From contig NW_014577769.1 in the NCBI RefSeq assembly GCF_000485595.1, positions 93,491 to 124,429 on the forward strand: a DNA stretch of 30,939 nt. Direction: 5' to 3'. Made by a program: the position numbers and the translations under genes. Positions 30,003 to 30,939 of the stretch are shown here, piece by piece. Below the pieces are notes generated by a model, which was not told where the DNA came from, ran no database searches, and saw only the letters and a list, made by a program, of their open reading frames with translations. Each line of letters opens with the position of its first letter. Positions within the stretch are counted from its first letter, which is position 1. The DNA comes from Priapulus caudatus (Eukaryota; Priapulida; Priapulimorpha; Priapulimorphida; Priapulidae).

Positions 30003-30087
30003 TACGCGCGCGCGCACACACACACACGCGCACGCACATACACACGCAGGCACGCACGCACGCACGCACGCGCGCGCGCGCACACAC
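30003..30087. repeat. (CG/CA)n microsatellite
   Basis: Alternating CGCG, CACA and GCAC runs in one block, potentially Z-forming. The 300 bases before it have no recognised feature. Confidence 0.9.
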
Positions 30088-30222
30088 ATATTGTGAAATA
30101 TGCATACTCTGTGGAAAGAATACAGTTGTTATATGTGTTCTGAAAATCCCAACTCGGCTATTTTCGAAGACAGGTGTCCATGGATTCTTCAAGAATGAGT
30201 GGCTATAATGGCTATGCGGACG

Positions 30223-30247
30223 CCTTATATATATATATATATATATA
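30223..30247. repeat. (TA)n microsatellite
   Basis: An uninterrupted TA run of about 12 units. Confidence 0.9.
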
Positions 30248-30418
30248 CGGTGAATTAAGCTGTGACAGTCGTACTAAGGCGCGTAACAAGCTACACACAA
30301 CCAACTCGTAACAAGCCTACGCTCATACGTCAACCCAGACTTTATCACGAACCCCCACCAGTATCAAAATCTCCAATCTTTGTGATGGATATACCAACCC
30401 ACATTGTCACATAGCCCA

Positions 30419-30495
30419 CTCGATATTTGATAGTTGATATTTGATATTTGATACTCGATATCCCACAATAGTGCTCGATATCCCACAATAGTGCT
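30419..30495. repeat. Short tandem repeats around TCGATATCCCACAATAGTGC
   Basis: Variants of TTGATATTTGATA are followed by two consecutive copies of TCGATATCCCACAATAGTGC (21-bp unit). Confidence 0.8.
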
Positions 30496-30702
30496 TGCGA
30501 CAATTCTAGGCATGTGTTGCGCGATAACTAATATTATAACTTATTCTGACGTCAACGCTCACGTTGTAACACAATCCTCCTTGTCACGTATAGCTCTCAC
30601 TACTCAATGTCCGTTAGCTGAAATTGGATTTGCGACTATGTGTGTACGTGACAACCAATATTCTTACTTATTCAGCCATGTTTGCCTATTCAGCAGCTCA
30701 AT

Positions 30703-30828
30703 CATATCAGAAGTAGAATAGGTTCCCTATTATCAAGAGTACATAATAGGAGATATTATATATATAGATATATTATAGATATCTCCTATTACGTATACTC
30801 TTGCTATTATCTACTTCTGATCATATGA
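30703..30828. repeat. Nested double hairpin, TATCAGAAGTAGAATA type
   Basis: The outer arms pair TCATATCAGAAGTAGAATA with TATTATCTACTTCTGATCATATGA. Inside, AAGAGTACATAATAGGAGAT pairs with ATCTCCTATTACGTATACTCTT around a (TA)n loop. This is the largest member of the dispersed hairpin family. Confidence 0.8.
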
Positions 30829-30887
30829 ATGTTTGTATAAAAAATTCCTTGTATGTAAAATAGCTACTCGATGTTCGTTTGGAATCA

Positions 30888-30939
30888 CGCACACACACTC
30901 ACACGCACGCGCGCGCACACGCCCACGCACACGCACACG
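30888..30939. repeat. (CA/CG)n microsatellite at window end
   Basis: CACACAC, CGCGCG and CACGC runs reach the last base, so the array continues beyond the window. Confidence 0.9.

Noticed and set aside
30003-30087. Repeat array considered as CRISPR
   Set aside because: It is a dinucleotide/tetranucleotide microsatellite without spacers, in animal-type DNA.

Overview
This is eukaryotic, animal-type nuclear DNA. It is AT-rich and crowded with transposon debris and microsatellites. Its two recognisable host genes are split by GT-AG introns. The mix of Penelope-like, Ty3/Gypsy, hAT-like and many short inverted-repeat elements, with TTAGGG-type repeats, suggests a marine invertebrate, possibly a sponge or another early-branching animal. 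The species cannot be fixed from the sequence. There is one assembly gap (10 N at 13994-14003).

Layout. Positions 1-3900 hold a 7-bp satellite, a head-to-head pair of 5'-truncated Penelope-like elements (487-2739) and a 0.49-kb TTAA-flanked MITE. The Penelope arms each carry a GIY-YIG remnant and a hammerhead ribozyme, and one arm holds a later MITE insertion. Positions 3910-4163 are the last coding exon of a mitochondrial carrier of the SLC25A33/36 type (+ strand). From 4164 to about 12580 I find no recognisable gene: MITEs, microsatellites, a degenerate tandem array and several AT-rich hairpins. Positions 12581-13129 are a nested composite element containing TTAGGG repeats.

The main gene is a complete hexosaminidase D (HEXD, GH20) at 13480-24385, + strand. 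I reconstruct sixteen coding exons with continuous phase, 1728 nt, giving 575 residues plus stop. It begins with a signal-anchor-like segment, carries the H-I-G-A-D-E catalytic motif, and has two consecutive homologous exons (87 and 90 nt, both phase 2-2) where human HEXD has one. Its introns hold MITEs, a 0.7-kb dispersed repeat, the gap and a TG repeat fused to a splice donor.

Downstream, 24673-28266 is a decayed Ty3/Gypsy element on the - strand (gag, zinc knuckles, protease, start of RT), bounded by 59-bp TG...CA repeats and split by later insertions. The rest, to 30939, has a near-perfect 134-bp palindrome, microsatellites and a nested hairpin, but no supported gene.

Most noteworthy are the tandem homologous HEXD exons, the inverted pair of hammerheads, a dispersed hairpin family built on TATCAGGAGTA, and the nested TTAGGG-containing element. 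The two host genes have no known functional link; adjacency is probably incidental.
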